Source of the DNA: Hyphodiscus hymeniophilus
Taxonomy: Eukaryota; Ascomycota; Leotiomycetes; Helotiales; Hyphodiscaceae
Assembly (NCBI GenBank): GCA_016508695.1
Contig: VNKQ01000007.1
Span: forward strand, 1,860,001-1,924,000
Direction: 5' to 3'
Length of the DNA: 64,000 bases
Within the stretch, counting starts at the first letter, position 1, and each line of letters starts with the position of its first letter. A program made the translations under genes and the position numbers. The notes under the pieces are model-generated. The model was not told the origin of the DNA. It saw nothing but the letters and a program-made list of their open reading frames with translations, and made no database searches. Of the stretch, positions 13,656 through 24,597 are shown piece by piece.

Positions 13656-14081
13656 AAACACAATCCCACCACATACACTCACCCGCACACCCTCCATACC
13701 CCGCCCCAAGGCCATCATCCATTAAGCACCAAGAGAGAATCGCCACAGCCATCAAGATATGATCCATGATCCAAAAAGGCAGAAGCGAAGCAAAGAGTGA
13801 AAAGACATCAACTCCCCGCTCAATCCCCAGAGGCAGCTAGCAGCTGCCTTGGATCATTACCGTCGACGCGGATCTAGCGCTTGGATGTTTTCGTTGTGTC
13901 CCGTAGGTCATGGAACGAGATGGGACGCCAAGGTATTGATGAGATCAATGTTCGATTTCAACTGCTCCCGAGCCTCTAATACCTCGATCGCGGAATCGGT
14001 TTGGTGGGAGCGAAATGATATCGATCGTTGCGAGTGAGGATTAAAGAGAGCTTGATCATCTGGGACTAGAGATGTGTGTAT

Positions 14082-14203
14082 AGGAAAAAGAGGAAAGAAA
14101 GGGGAAAGAAAGGGGAAAGAAAGGGGAAAGAAAGGGGAAAGAAAGAGGAAAGAAAGGGGAAAGAAAGGGGAAAGAAAGAGGAAAGGGGAAAGAGGAAAGG
14201 GGA
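14082..14203 (+). repeat. Pure-purine minisatellite, ~11-nt unit GGGGAAAGAAA
   Basis: 122 nt contain only A and G, built from about ten copies of ggggaaagaaa with GAGG variants toward both ends. It lies about 215 nt beyond the stop codon of the annexin gene, on the strand opposite to its transcript. Homopurine-homopyrimidine mirror repeats can form triplex (H-DNA) and tend to change length. Confidence 0.9.
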
Positions 14204-14417
14204 TGTGATTGAATGCATGGTGGTGGTGAAGACTAAGGGTTACATTTATACAAAAACATCGTATCCTTCCTAGCGATCCGCACGTCAAAAGTCATCACTG
14301 ATGACCGACCCGTATGAAGCCCCCTCCCAAAAATTCCGCGCCTCAACTTACCACCCAAAGTGTAAGGTTCATCCAGCATAAGCAAGGCTCCATACCATCC
14401 TTATCCCCCCAAAAGAT

Positions 14418-15911
14418 TTATTCGCCCAAGCAGGCGACCATCAACCTCTCGTAATCACCGCTCGTCTCGCCCTTTATCCTTTGCACCAAGCTCGTGCGGT
14501 ATTTATGCTGGTAAGCGCCCTTGACCTGCTGCATGTGATTTCTATCCCAGTGTACACGCACGACCCGGTTTACGAGTAGGTGGTCCTTTGTACCCGCGCC
14601 TGCCATGGCATCTTCAAGAAGCATAGCATCGCGCATGGCTTTATCGGTTCCGGTACGGAGTTGTTGCAGGAGAGCAGCTTCCATGTGTCCGGAGAATTCC
14701 TGCACATGTAAGTATTTGAATGATATGCAAAGGGAGAGGAACTCATACCATAATGATGACGGCATCCAAAGGTTTCGTGAATTTTTGCTTGTAGGTGTGT
14801 GCGATGGCGCTGATCTGAGCGTCGCTCCTCTGGGAGAGGATACTGCATACAAGCAGCTCATCCGTGCCGTGTCGTCCTTCGGTCGCCTTGTATATCTCCG
14901 AGACATCCTGATCGATCTGTTGTGGTACCACAGGTGCTGAATCCTCATTTCGATTCGCTGCCAATACCATCAGGAAATGCCGTTCGGTCTTCATGCTCAG
15001 ATCTGATTTGACGTCGTGTTCGAGACTTCTGTGGTATGTTCGCTGATATAGATCCTTGATGGCTCGCATGTCCGCATTGCTTCTGCCCATGAGAATATCG
15101 GTGAGTACGCTCTCCTTCGTGCCAGGACCGCTCATTGCCTTGTGTAGCAGATAAACATCTTGCATCAACGGTCCTCTGATAATAGCGCAGAGCCCTTCTT
15201 CAAACCAGCCAGATACCTCGCCTTGTACTTCCGTCAACAGGTGTTTTCGATGGCGCTGGTAATATGTATCGCGAATGACATTGACCTGCAGAGGATCTTT
15301 TGTGGCTAGGGTCCTAATGAGTAGTTTCTCATCCGTACCGAAACCTTTCATGGCCTTTTTGCACGCTTCTGCATCTGCGGTACCATCCCAGGCAATCTGT
15401 TGTGGCGGGCCATAGCCTAGAGTTGCAGGCGTGGGAGGGGTGAAGACTTGAGGTTGAGTGTAGGTACTATATGGCTGTTGAGGGGGAGGAGCACCGTACC
15501 CCGGCTGAGGAGATGGTGCACCGTACTGAGGTTGGGGAGCACCATATTGGCCTGGTGGAGGGGCTCCGTATGGCTGTTGCGGAGGATAGCCTTGCTGCGG
15601 AGGGTATTGATTGGGGGGAGGCGCGCCATATGGTTGTTGCGGTGGATATTGGCCTTGAGGAGCCCCGTAAGGCTGTTGAGGTGGATAGCCTTGCTGAGGA
15701 GGGTATTGATTGGGAGGTGGTGCGCCGTAAGGCTGTTGAGGAGGGTAGCCTTGCTGAGGAGGAGGATATTGGCCATAGCCTGGTTGGGGCGAGTCTGTGA
15801 GGCACGAGTCAGTTTCATGCACGGCTGCGTAACATTGATCGAAGAGAACTCACGGCCAGGCGGAGGAGCGCCATATGGAGGCTGCTGATAACCACCTTGA
15901 TTGTATGCCAT
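14418..15911 (-). CDS. Annexin with Pro/Tyr/Gln-rich N-terminal tail
   Basis: The model has three exons, 15911-15854, 15794-14749 and 14699-14418. Introns of 59 nt and 49 nt have GTGAGT/CACAG and GTATGA/TGCAG borders; the product is 461 aa. Annexins bind acidic phospholipids in a calcium-dependent way at the cytosolic membrane face. Four annexin repeats are visible, marked by GFGTDEKLL, GPGTKESVL, RHGTDELLV and GAGTKDHLL, each followed by the usual ~60-residue helical unit. GxGTD-type calcium loops are best kept in repeat I, degraded (GTK) in II and IV, and R-H-GTD in III. The N-terminal ~150 residues repeat QGYPPQQPYGAPPPNQY-like blocks, as in filamentous fungal annexins and ALG-2-binding annexins A7/A11; this tail may drive condensation or EF-hand binding. 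The gene begins with a 19-codon exon typical of the fungal family. The identity is secure and the tail function is inference. Confidence 0.93.
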
Positions 15912-16915
15912 GGTGTTTTCCGATCTGCGATCTGTCTGAGGCGAACGAATGGTCAATCTTGAGGGGTGAATGATATGGTTGATGGAAAGAGTAGCGATTA
16001 GTTGTAGGACAGCAAAGATGGCTTTATCTTTAGATTTCTAAGTCAAGCCGCGACGTCGTGGGAGGCAATCCAGCCGCAGTTTAATTCCATCCGGCGACAA
16101 TGAGGGGCAGTGCGTCGATGATGCGGTACCGGTACTGTACCCAAGGCTGTGCAAAGCCACCCCCTGTGCCACAGCCAAGCGTCTTGGCAGTGAGGTAGGT
16201 ATTACTCAAAATACAGGATTTCGGATGAACTGAAGAGTGGGCGAGGACGAACATTGTGTGGAGTATGAGAGATATGGTTGGAAGAGCAATGAGGCAAAGG
16301 GGATATTGTTGACTTGAATTGGTTGAACGAGGCAGATTGATTGATTGGATTGACTGGACATTGAACTGCAAGGCTGAAAATGCCTGGTGACCAAGTTGAC
16401 CAACATAAAGACTAGCCTTACATAAATACGTTTCACGAGCATAACGTATCAATATCCGAAAAATCCACCAGAGTTACAGTACCAAGAACAGTGACTTTGA
16501 AGAGAATGCTTGAAATAACGGCACCTGGAAAACATTGTATTGCATTCATTGATTCGATGGGATGTAGCTTCATGCATAACTCTGCAGTGTCACCTACAAT
16601 ACCTCGACCATTCCATTCCCCCCTTTTTCCACATACGTGACTCACGAGGAAGCACTCTGCGAGCCAGATGGCTGTTAAGCACAAACCTCTTCCTCGACTT
16701 CGTTCTAGTTTGCTCTTCACTCGGGTTTTGGTATCAGTGAATGTTGCTGTGTTTCCAAAAAGGCGGCTTCTTCGTTGCCATTCGCGAGCAGTAAGGAGCT
16801 CAATTCGCTCGCTCTCCATCTCAAGAATTGCACTTTGCGCAAATTGTTCACTGTTCTTCCACAGTCCCAGATCGCAAAACCTATTTGATATATTGCGGAC
16901 CCACCAATCCTGGAA
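15912..16915. other. Divergent promoter region between annexin and nucleotidyltransferase-like genes
   Basis: A 1-kb intergenic region lies between two genes transcribed away from each other. A 168-codon open frame on the minus strand (16433-16939) overlaps the start of the rightward gene and has no recognisable features, so I do not call it. Confidence 0.45.
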
Positions 16916-18255
16916 ATGGGAGGCCAAGCATTCACCCATCTCTCGACACCCCGCATGCCCCCTTCAGTCTATACCCGAGTCCTCGCAACGATACAAGCCA
17001 TTTTAAAAGAGCATTACCAACTCGTCGGCTCGCCGATTGAAGCTCCAGGTAAAGACACCTATGGAGATGTTGACATTCTCGTCTTCCATCCACTCCCCGG
17101 CTCTCCCCTCGCAGAAATCACATCTCGTCCCGAGCTCGCAACCCAACTCTCCCAATACCTTGGTGCAATCCACCATATTCTAGGACCAGAGATAAATTTC
17201 GCTATTCCATGGCCTTCGGACGAAAATCATGGTGCTGAACCGGAGCAGTCAAAATATATCCAACTCGATCTCAAGATCTGCTCTTCAGAGAAGATGTTCC
17301 AATGGGAGCTCTTTCACGCCGCCCACGGTGATCTCTGGAACATCCTAGGCTCTACGATCCGGCCGTATGGAATCACGGTCAATAATCGTGGTTTCTATCT
17401 CCGCATTAGTCAGATCGAGAAGCTGGATCGGAAGAAGAGCATGGTGTTCCTCACCGACGACCACGGACTCATCCTCGATTTCCTAGGGTTGGATAAGGGG
17501 AAATGGTGGAGCAAGTTTGGAAGTAGAAATGAGATGTTCCTGTACGCAGCAGGATGCCGCATGTTCTGGATCAAAGACCTCGATGAATTGGATGCCGAGG
17601 AGGGCACGGGAGTCGAGGGTGGGGAGAATGGGAAAAAGAAGCTGAAGCATAACGATCGTGCACGGATGGCTAAACGACCGATTTTCAGAGAATGGATGGA
17701 AGTTTTCCTTCCGAGATGTCGGGAGAATGGCGGATTCGCGGGGGGTAAAGGTGTCACAAGAGAACAGGTTCGTGATGAGGCTTTTGCGATGTTCGGCGCG
17801 GGTGTTCAGACAGAGTACGAAACGAGGCTGAAAGAATGGAATCTGGCTAAACACAAGGACGAGATCTGGCGAGTGGTCGTCAAAGGCAGCGTTCCTGAAA
17901 TCGAGGATCTGCAGTTCCGAGCTGCTTCGGTTAGGACGTTGAAGGGTATTGTCATGGAGGGAGAGACGTTCAAGGGAAAGCCGGTGCTGGAGGTGACTCC
18001 CAATGAGGAGGTAGGTAATTGGTCTTCCCTGAATAGAAATCTTTTCTGATGATGGAACTCCAGGGCTTCTGGGATGCAGACAAAGTTCGTACGTTCGTCG
18101 AGACGAATTGGAAAGAAGCGGGTGATATCGGATGGGCGAGACAGGAAGAACGAGCCAGAGAGGGTATGAAAGCCAAGGCTGAGAAGAAGAAGCTGCTGGA
18201 AGAAGAACAGACGAGGAAGAATATCGGAGACGATGAAGCTACTTCACCATTCTAG
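16916..18255 (+). CDS. Fungal nucleotidyltransferase-fold protein (putative)
   Basis: The model has two exons, 16916-18010 and 18064-18255, with a 53-nt intron (GTAGGT/TCCAG) that keeps the frame; the product is 428 aa. The region around residues 40-56 reads GKDTYGDVDILV, the G..DxD pattern of the polymerase-beta nucleotidyltransferase superfamily (Asp51, Asp53). An acidic residue follows in LDLKI, at the place expected for the third metal ligand. The C-terminus is a charged helix rich in Lys/Glu (EERAREGMKAKAEKKKLLEEE), possibly coiled coil. No transmembrane span or signal peptide is seen. Substrate and partners are unknown. The start at 16916 gives MGGQAF; Met14 (MPPSVYTRV) directly precedes the first helix and is an alternative start. 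The gene is secure, the fold assignment moderate. Confidence 0.8.
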
Positions 18256-19369
18256 AGCGGAATTTACAAGCTTTTGGAAAATGGGAGGCCAAAGTCTACA
18301 CATGGCTTCGTTCACGCTTTTGGTAGAACGAGAATAGCACTTCTTTGATAGACAAAATTCGAGTAGAAGCAGTATCCAAGTACGCAGATACTCAGATACT
18401 TGGGAGGATAAGCATGCTGATGTATTCCCTTCGCAGATTAAACCAAAGTTATCTGCTGTCACGGGACGAAGCTCAAAATATGCATCACGTGATCCAGGCC
18501 CCCTATTCTGTTTCGCAAAGTAAATGGAAGTTCCAACAAAGGATTCGACACAGGAGCAGCTTCTGGATTCAGAGTTTTTGTAACACTCAATTTTAAGATG
18601 TCGCTTCTGGAGCTAGGTAATAATTTACATCTGCAAACTTAGTACAAACCACATATAATTTTATCTGAAACACAAGAAAAAATATTTCACTGTAAAGAAA
18701 CTAGTTCACAGCCTATATGCATTTAATCAATAACATAAAGTAATAGTAAATTAAAATGGAGCTGAGATCATTAAGCAAACATCTTCTATTAAACAAGCGA
18801 GGGACTAACTCTCTTAAGCTTCTTAATCTAACATTATAATCTAATTAGGCCCAATGCAGCGACTAGCGCAGTCTTAATTTTCTTCCATTGATTTCACTAG
18901 CTCCTAAACATCTAATGTTATAAAGATCTTAGCCCCCTTCCTTTATTTACCCTGCGTTGAATCTTCCCAAATTACCCACCCTATTGCACCCTGCACGGCT
19001 GCAAATCCGACCTGCAGTTACTTTCCACGACGGTGAGTTCATATTTCTAACAATGCACTCTGTTTTGCGCCTCTATCACATCTTGCACCAGCATATATTG
19101 CCTCACATCTCCAAGTCGAATATGAAGCTGATCATCTGTTTCTGCGGAAGGGTTTGCAGACCTTTTGCGCAATATAATACGCGCTCTGCCTCACCCGTGC
19201 TGCAAAGCTTCTCGCGACTCTATAATGATACAGTAAAAGCAACCAACACATTGCTCAGTCCTAACATTCACATGACGACCTCATCTTGAGCCTCTTGAGC
19301 CTCACTTCAGCTCACATTCGATTGTCATCTTTCCCTCCCTATCACCTACCTCCGACTCTCTATGTCGAC
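18256..19369. other. Intergenic region with AT-rich block (~18580-18950)
   Basis: From about 18580 to 18950 the sequence becomes very A+T-rich, with abundant TTAA, TAAT and TATA words and stops in all frames. Both flanks have ordinary composition. This is what a repeat-induced point mutation (RIP) mutated transposon relic or an AT-isochore sliver looks like, but no terminal repeats or transposase frame could be recognised. Past 18950 lies the probable leader and promoter of the gene starting at 19370. Confidence 0.5.
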
Positions 19370-22111
19370 ATGGCCCCGCCTGCAGTGGTAGTGGACGAGA
19401 AGACCTCAAGCAGCAGCCCTCACGAAGAGTACGCGACACCAGGGGGGGTCTCCTCCCTTGCTGGTCACGAGACCGGTCCCGATCAAGATCAATCGGCCAG
19501 TCCAAACGCCGACCCGCCCGTCAAGCTCCACAATGGCCACCCTACCCCTGACCAAGCGAGAACGAGCAACGCCGGCGACAAACCATTCCTTCAAGAAACA
19601 ACAAGTAAGGCATATATCAGTGGCAAAGTTACGGAAGTGACTTCAAACAACTCCAGCCGTTCCTCTCTTTCTGCTACTCCCAACGGCGTTGGCCATGATG
19701 CACCCATTATTCCAAGTTCTCTCGAAGTCCCCCTTACTGCCTGGTCGGCTCTATCTTCATCCCACAATCGCATGTCTACGCCTCAAAATGGTCCTACCTC
19801 AGACCTACCAGCACCAGTCTCAACTGCAGCAGCAGCAACTGCACAATCAACCAAACTTCAGGAGGAGGTTGCCGTCCTCAAGGATGCCATAAAAGATTCA
19901 TCCCCAGAGGCACTACACAAGCTTCTACGAGACGAGTGGCGAGCATTTCTCTACACTCCTTTAGATGAAGACCACATCACCTACATTCTCCGGGCCTGTC
20001 TAAAGAACTCCACCCCAACTGTCGTTGAACAAGGCATTAAGGAGGTCTTCTCGAAACCTGAAAACCGATCCGTCATTGTCAATAACACATTGAAATATGT
20101 CACTACAAAGCAACTCATCAAGCAGCTTCCGACAAAGGTTCTTTCAGAGACCGTGGATAAGGCTCTCACGCATGTCAATTGCCCAACACTTATGGATCGA
20201 GTGCCTCAGGGAGTTCTTCGTGAAGTTGTTGCTGCCCAATTTCAAGTTCTATCAGGCCGGGAATTGGTTAATATGTTGGCTCAAGCAGGCCGTCTTGGCT
20301 ATACCATGGAAGACACCATTGACGAAAGAACCGAGATTGTCATACCTCCAGACCGTCCTGAATCTGCTTATGCTCAAAACATCAACGATGGGATGAGTGG
20401 TATACTGTATTCTCAACCACCAATGAATGACCCCGCTATCCGAGACGCTTTGCTTGTTGAGCAAGAGAGGAACCAGGCTGCCGAGATTCAGAGCAGTCAA
20501 CAAGCTTTTGTTCAGCATCAACAGCAGAAACAAAGGCAGAACTACACCCAGCCTCCTCTGCCTCCTCTGCCTCCTCTGTCTTCTCCGCTTCCTACCTCAA
20601 AGGCCATCCCTTTCCTTGGACCTTGTGCTTCTTGTGGCTTTGTTTCTCCTAATCGGGGCGGTCAGGCGTACCACGCGCATAAGATGCCTTGCAAGAACAC
20701 CTCCAAGCAAGCTCCCGCCAGTGGTTGGTACGCCCGCTGTGCGAATTGTGGGCAAACGTTTACCCAAAACGCGGGCCTGTCGTATCATAATGCAAACCGT
20801 GTATGTTCATCAGGCAAATTTGCTGCTGACGCTACTCCTACTCCTCCTGCACCACTTCCGTATCCCGCTACAGCTCCACGTGCTCCTCCACAGCCATCGA
20901 CGATTCTACCTCCTACTCGTCCAACGTACAACCAGATCCCTCGCCCTCCGCTTCATACACCTGTACAATCAATACCTCAAGCTCGAGTCTCAAATGCACA
21001 GGTAGCCATTCAAGCTATTGATCCTGAAGCGCGAGTTAATCCGTTATTACTTTCTCCCGAGAAGAAAGCCGAGCTAGATGCCGAGCTTACCGCCGCAGAC
21101 CTCCGGTATCAGAATGACTTGGCGGCGATTACAGCCAATGGCGACCTCGACGAAGAAGGGAAAGACAGAAGACGGATTTCAGCAAAGAACTCGAACTCCA
21201 CGAAAAAGAGCCAAATCCGAAAGAAATTTGGTGTAAGCTTACGATTGAGAGAGAAAGACAAGCTCGCCCTACAATCTGCACCTTTGTCATCTCCCGCCCA
21301 GGCTTCATCTCCTTCGAGAACAGGACCCTCACATTCGTCACCATACGTTCAGATTCCATCTCAAGTCTCATCACCAGCGTCTACGTTTCCGCCAATCAAC
21401 GCTCTATCCCCTCCTACTGCCGTCCCCGGTCGTCCCCCAGCTATTCTGCCTCCTCAGTATGCACAGTCACAGATTCGCAGTGCGAGCAGCAGTAGAAGAC
21501 CAGACGCCATGATGAGCGGCTTCGGGGTCTTGAAAATGAATGACACTACCCTCCCAGGAAGCTACCACAACCACTTCTCACACCCGAACAAGCGTCAGCG
21601 CATGTCGTCCGTGGAGCCAGCCCAGGTGAGGCCACCTGTAATGGCCAATCGTGTTCCTCCCTCGATACCCTCCCATGCTCCATACGGACCGCGGGGATCC
21701 GGAACTCCTACCGGCGCAGGCCTATCGATGATGGAGGTCAGTTCCGAAGACGCGGCCAGCAAGTTCCCAAAGAAGAAAGTCCCGATTGCAGGCGCGCAGG
21801 CCAAGTGGGAGCAGTTACAACCGCGACGGAACGAAGACAGCAGTTCCCCAGCCGAGACAAACCCGACTACTGCTATGCATCGCGTTGGATCAAACACCGT
21901 ACGAGAACCGATCGAGATCGATTCGAGCAGCGATACAGACAAGGGCGAGCAGAATGGAATAGGATCGAGGGTTCTGGACCACATGCTGGCGAGTGGAGAC
22001 AATCTACTGCCTAGCACCGAGGACACAGATTCCGAGGGCGTCACCCGACCTACGTCCAGTAGCGCTCCGCGTGGTGCATTCATGGCTAGACGGGGCGGTC
22101 GTCAGTCTTGA
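19370..22111 (+). CDS. Large protein with tandem C2HC zinc fingers (unknown role)
   Basis: An uninterrupted frame gives 913 aa from the ATG at 19370 (MAPPAVVVDEK). The frame is open 28 codons further upstream, but this ATG follows a typical leader. Residues ~1-165 are Ser/Thr/Pro-rich and disordered. Residues ~165-330 form a helical, ordinary-composition domain (LRDEWRAFLYTPLDEDHITYI onward). Two zinc-finger units follow near residues 417 and 457, both with exactly C-x2-C-x12-H-x5-C spacing (CASCGF...HAHKMPC and CANCGQ...HNANRVC). The C-terminal half is low complexity with basic patches (AKNSNSTKKSQIRKK) and ends in an Arg/Gly tail (ARRGGRQS). The finger pair and basic region suggest a nuclear nucleic-acid or chromatin protein, but I do not recognise the family. 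No intron is evident. Confidence 0.85.
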   Translation: MAPPAVVVDEKTSSSSPHEEYATPGGVSSLAGHETGPDQDQSASPNADPPVKLHNGHPTPDQARTSNAGDKPFLQETTSKAYISGKVTEVTSNNSSRSSLSATPNGVGHDAPIIPSSLEVPLTAWSALSSSHNRMSTPQNGPTSDLPAPVSTAAAATAQSTKLQEEVAVLKDAIKDSSPEALHKLLRDEWRAFLYTPLDEDHITYILRACLKNSTPTVVEQGIKEVFSKPENRSVIVNNTLKYVTTKQLIKQLPTKVLSETVDKALTHVNCPTLMDRVPQGVLREVVAAQFQVLSGRELVNMLAQAGRLGYTMEDTIDERTEIVIPPDRPESAYAQNINDGMSGILYSQPPMNDPAIRDALLVEQERNQAAEIQSSQQAFVQHQQQKQRQNYTQPPLPPLPPLSSPLPTSKAIPFLGPCASCGFVSPNRGGQAYHAHKMPCKNTSKQAPASGWYARCANCGQTFTQNAGLSYHNANRVCSSGKFAADATPTPPAPLPYPATAPRAPPQPSTILPPTRPTYNQIPRPPLHTPVQSIPQARVSNAQVAIQAIDPEARVNPLLLSPEKKAELDAELTAADLRYQNDLAAITANGDLDEEGKDRRRISAKNSNSTKKSQIRKKFGVSLRLREKDKLALQSAPLSSPAQASSPSRTGPSHSSPYVQIPSQVSSPASTFPPINALSPPTAVPGRPPAILPPQYAQSQIRSASSSRRPDAMMSGFGVLKMNDTTLPGSYHNHFSHPNKRQRMSSVEPAQVRPPVMANRVPPSIPSHAPYGPRGSGTPTGAGLSMMEVSSEDAASKFPKKKVPIAGAQAKWEQLQPRRNEDSSSPAETNPTTAMHRVGSNTVREPIEIDSSSDTDKGEQNGIGSRVLDHMLASGDNLLPSTEDTDSEGVTRPTSSSAPRGAFMARRGGRQS

Positions 22112-23151
22112 AAAAAGCGTTGCGTTGGAGTGAGCGATTGCCAAGGGTGGATGGATACATGCATGCATGAGAGCATTGCCATGCGTTGCGTTCAGGATGC
22201 GCTATTATGCGTTGGATTTCCTAACCCCCTTAGACACTCGCATATAAGTACTCGGGTGAGGCACCTCCTCGATGGTTTTACATGAAGCATATAGATGATC
22301 ACAGCAGCACGCCGTAGAATCGGGCTGAGCTGGGTAGGCGAGCACAGCGTGTACTTATAATACAGATCGTTGATCTTCAACATAATTGGTCTTTATTGCG
22401 AACTTGTGAATAAGATGTCCAAAGGCCTAGCCGCCGATCCTCCATTCGGGAAGATAACCGTACGGCAGCTCAAGCACCGGGTGGTGCCGGGCCCTGTAAC
22501 ACGGCGTTGATCTACGTGAGGCTCAACTGAGATACATGCTGGGGTTTTTCGGGGCTTAGAAGTGAGATTCTTTCTCTTGATCTATGAACGGCGATCGCCC
22601 TTCGCAGCTGCTAGCAGGCATGCGATATCTACCGCATCATCCATCCATGACGGAACCCTCCGAATCTCTGCAACCAAGATGAGATATCCGGGCTAACAAC
22701 CCAAAGAAAAGCGTCGACGAAAAATCCTCCGAGATTCGTCGTGATAGTGTCGATACACTTGCCCGAGACCTCCTTGCTCCTTGCGGCCAACTACCCCCTT
22801 CGATCTCAGCTGATCATCCTCTCGTCCGAAATAGAGAACACAGTCCTGCTCCGAAGCCAATAGGAAAACAGCGTTGTTGGTCGAATCAGTCGTCTGGTTT
22901 GGCGAGTTATACATGGCTCGCTGTCGTTGAGTATTGAGAGTGATATCTTTCATTCCGTGAGCTCGAGCTGATGTGATCTTCCGCGAATGCAACGACTGAA
23001 AAGCTGAAGGTCGTGCTACTGAGGTGGAACCGAAGCCGAAGCTTAAGTGCAATCATGGGTCTCAGTTTTGAAATAAAGGACTGCCGAATCTTTGAAAATC
23101 TCTCGCATTTCAGGCAACGGAAATGGCCAGAGGATGATGCAGGTAATGGGC
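22112..23151. other. Convergent intergenic region
   Basis: The region lies between the 3' ends of two convergent genes. A 119-codon minus-strand open frame (22693-23052) has no motif or clear start context, so it is not called. Nothing else is recognised. Confidence 0.45.
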
Positions 23152-24597
23152 TCAACCCTGGTAGTAAGTAGTAGGAACGAATGTGCCATTGAGAGCTTCG
23201 ACAGGAGCCCCGTTGCTGCTGTTACTGACAAACTTTCCAAAGCATATTCCTTCGAAGCTGATAATGACGGTTTTCAATTCACCCGTGGTGTTGGCGTCGA
23301 TGGTGTCGTCTTCATTAATGCCCGTCTGCATAGCAAGCCCAAACGGTACCTGTTCGCTCCCAAGTATTTGCGGATGATCCACCAAGACAGGAGTCCCATG
23401 AGGACAAACGGCTAGGTCGTTGACCCATTCATTCGGATACGTGGTGTAAACCCCGCATGGGGATTTTCGAGTCTCCAGACAGGCAAGGATGACCAACACC
23501 ACAGTCAAAGTCATGAGCATCGCAGTATAGATCTTGTACCAGAGTGCGTTGCAGCAAGGTATAATGGAGCTTGTAGACCGACCGCTCAGGAAATAAAACC
23601 CGAAAACAAACGCCGAGACCCCGAGGAAGGTGGCGTAGAACAAGACCATCAAGAATGTCGTTACAGAGAGGGTGCTACGTTCCGTTTTGTTTGGGACCAC
23701 GTAGAGGAAGCAAATCGCCAAGAGGCAACAGACAGGAACAAGGTAGATGATCCGAAATATAATAGCGCGCCAGCTATCTGTGCGATGGAACTGTTCCGCC
23801 GAATTGGACTCGGCTGAATCCAAAAGACTCATCGTGGTGTGAGATTTGGTTTCCACAAGAGAGGGATCCTGCTTCGACGGGACAGCGCCAGATGAGGGGT
23901 TGGTATTAGTCATGACACTGTCGACGTCGCCAAAGTAAAGGTAATCATCTGTCAGCCAGAGTGCTGCGAAGACTCGCAATAGACCGAAGACTGCGAGGGG
24001 GTAGAATATAGAACTGATGTTGATCGTTTCCGAGTAATCTGAGCCACTCCCCGCTATCCCATCGATCAGAGTTTTGATGGCCATCACACCCTGAATGGTA
24101 ATGATAACAGTTGTCAGAGCACTTCCTGAAAACGTCCTGACCCTGTGGTGGGCAGGAAGTCTCAGAACGAACGCTCGACTTTTATCCATCATCTGCAGCG
24201 AGCCATCCCAGCCTTGAGCGGTCCAGAAGTATGCATTGCTTGCAGCCATTTGGTTGGCACTCCATGACTTAGCCCTCAGCCGTCGATCGGCAATGATGAA
24301 ATATCGCCACAGGATACTTGTGGGATTGTATTGCCATAATCTCTCGTGCCAGCGCGGCCGTCTCGGTGACAATTGAGTTATACTTGGTGAGCCTCCGAAG
24401 ACGTGGGCAATAAGGGGTGCTAGACAAAGCGTGAAAAGGTCTGCCCAGTCTGCGAATGATATTCCTCTTGCCTGGTATGCGAAGGGGAGGATATGGAAAC
24501 CAGTTCCTAGCTATGTAGTTATCAGGAAGCAGTTCATATGTCCACAACTCTGAGTGTAACATACAAGATTGGGATCCACGTAAGAGTAGTTAAACAT
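23152..24597 (-). CDS. Multi-span integral membrane protein, fungal unknown
   Basis: The model has two exons, 24597-24565 and 24510-23152, with a 54-nt intron (GTATGT/CATAG). The first exon encodes only 11 residues (MFNYSYVDPNL) and joins in frame to LGTGFHILPFAYQARG; the product is 463 aa. Hydrophobic segments near residues 30-46, 140-160, 165-185, 250-270, 280-305 and 325-345 suggest about six membrane spans. A hydrophilic loop rich in Ser/Thr lies between the third and fourth spans. The C-terminal ~110 residues carry several N-x-S/T sites (e.g. NGT, NTT) and paired cysteines, so they are probably luminal or extracellular. The start is inferred from the intron phase; an upstream hydrophobic frame on the same strand does not splice cleanly. 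No transporter or receptor motif is recognised. Confidence 0.75.

Larger units (their letters stand above)
11955..14417. other. Intergenic region with two strand-asymmetric tracts
   Basis: No gene is supported. The region holds a 61-nt pure pyrimidine tract at 13595-13655 and a 122-nt pure purine minisatellite at 14082-14203 (listed separately). A minus-strand stretch around 13908-14070 translates to a protein-like helical segment (SAIEVLEAREQLKSN) without a usable start. It could be a remnant or chance. Confidence 0.5.

Noticed and set aside
13908..14288. Minus-strand frame with Phe/Leu/Pro/Ser repeats
   Set aside because: The repeats are just the translated purine minisatellite. The short helical end has no start codon.
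15448..15888. Plus-strand Arg/Leu/Trp-rich frames opposite the annexin tail
   Set aside because: Antisense shadows of the Pro/Tyr/Gln-rich coding repeats.
16433..16939. 168-codon minus-strand frame
   Set aside because: Overlaps the start of the nucleotidyltransferase-like gene and lacks motifs or splice support.
22693..23052. 119-codon minus-strand frame after the membrane protein stop
   Set aside because: No join to the membrane protein keeps frame; no family signal.
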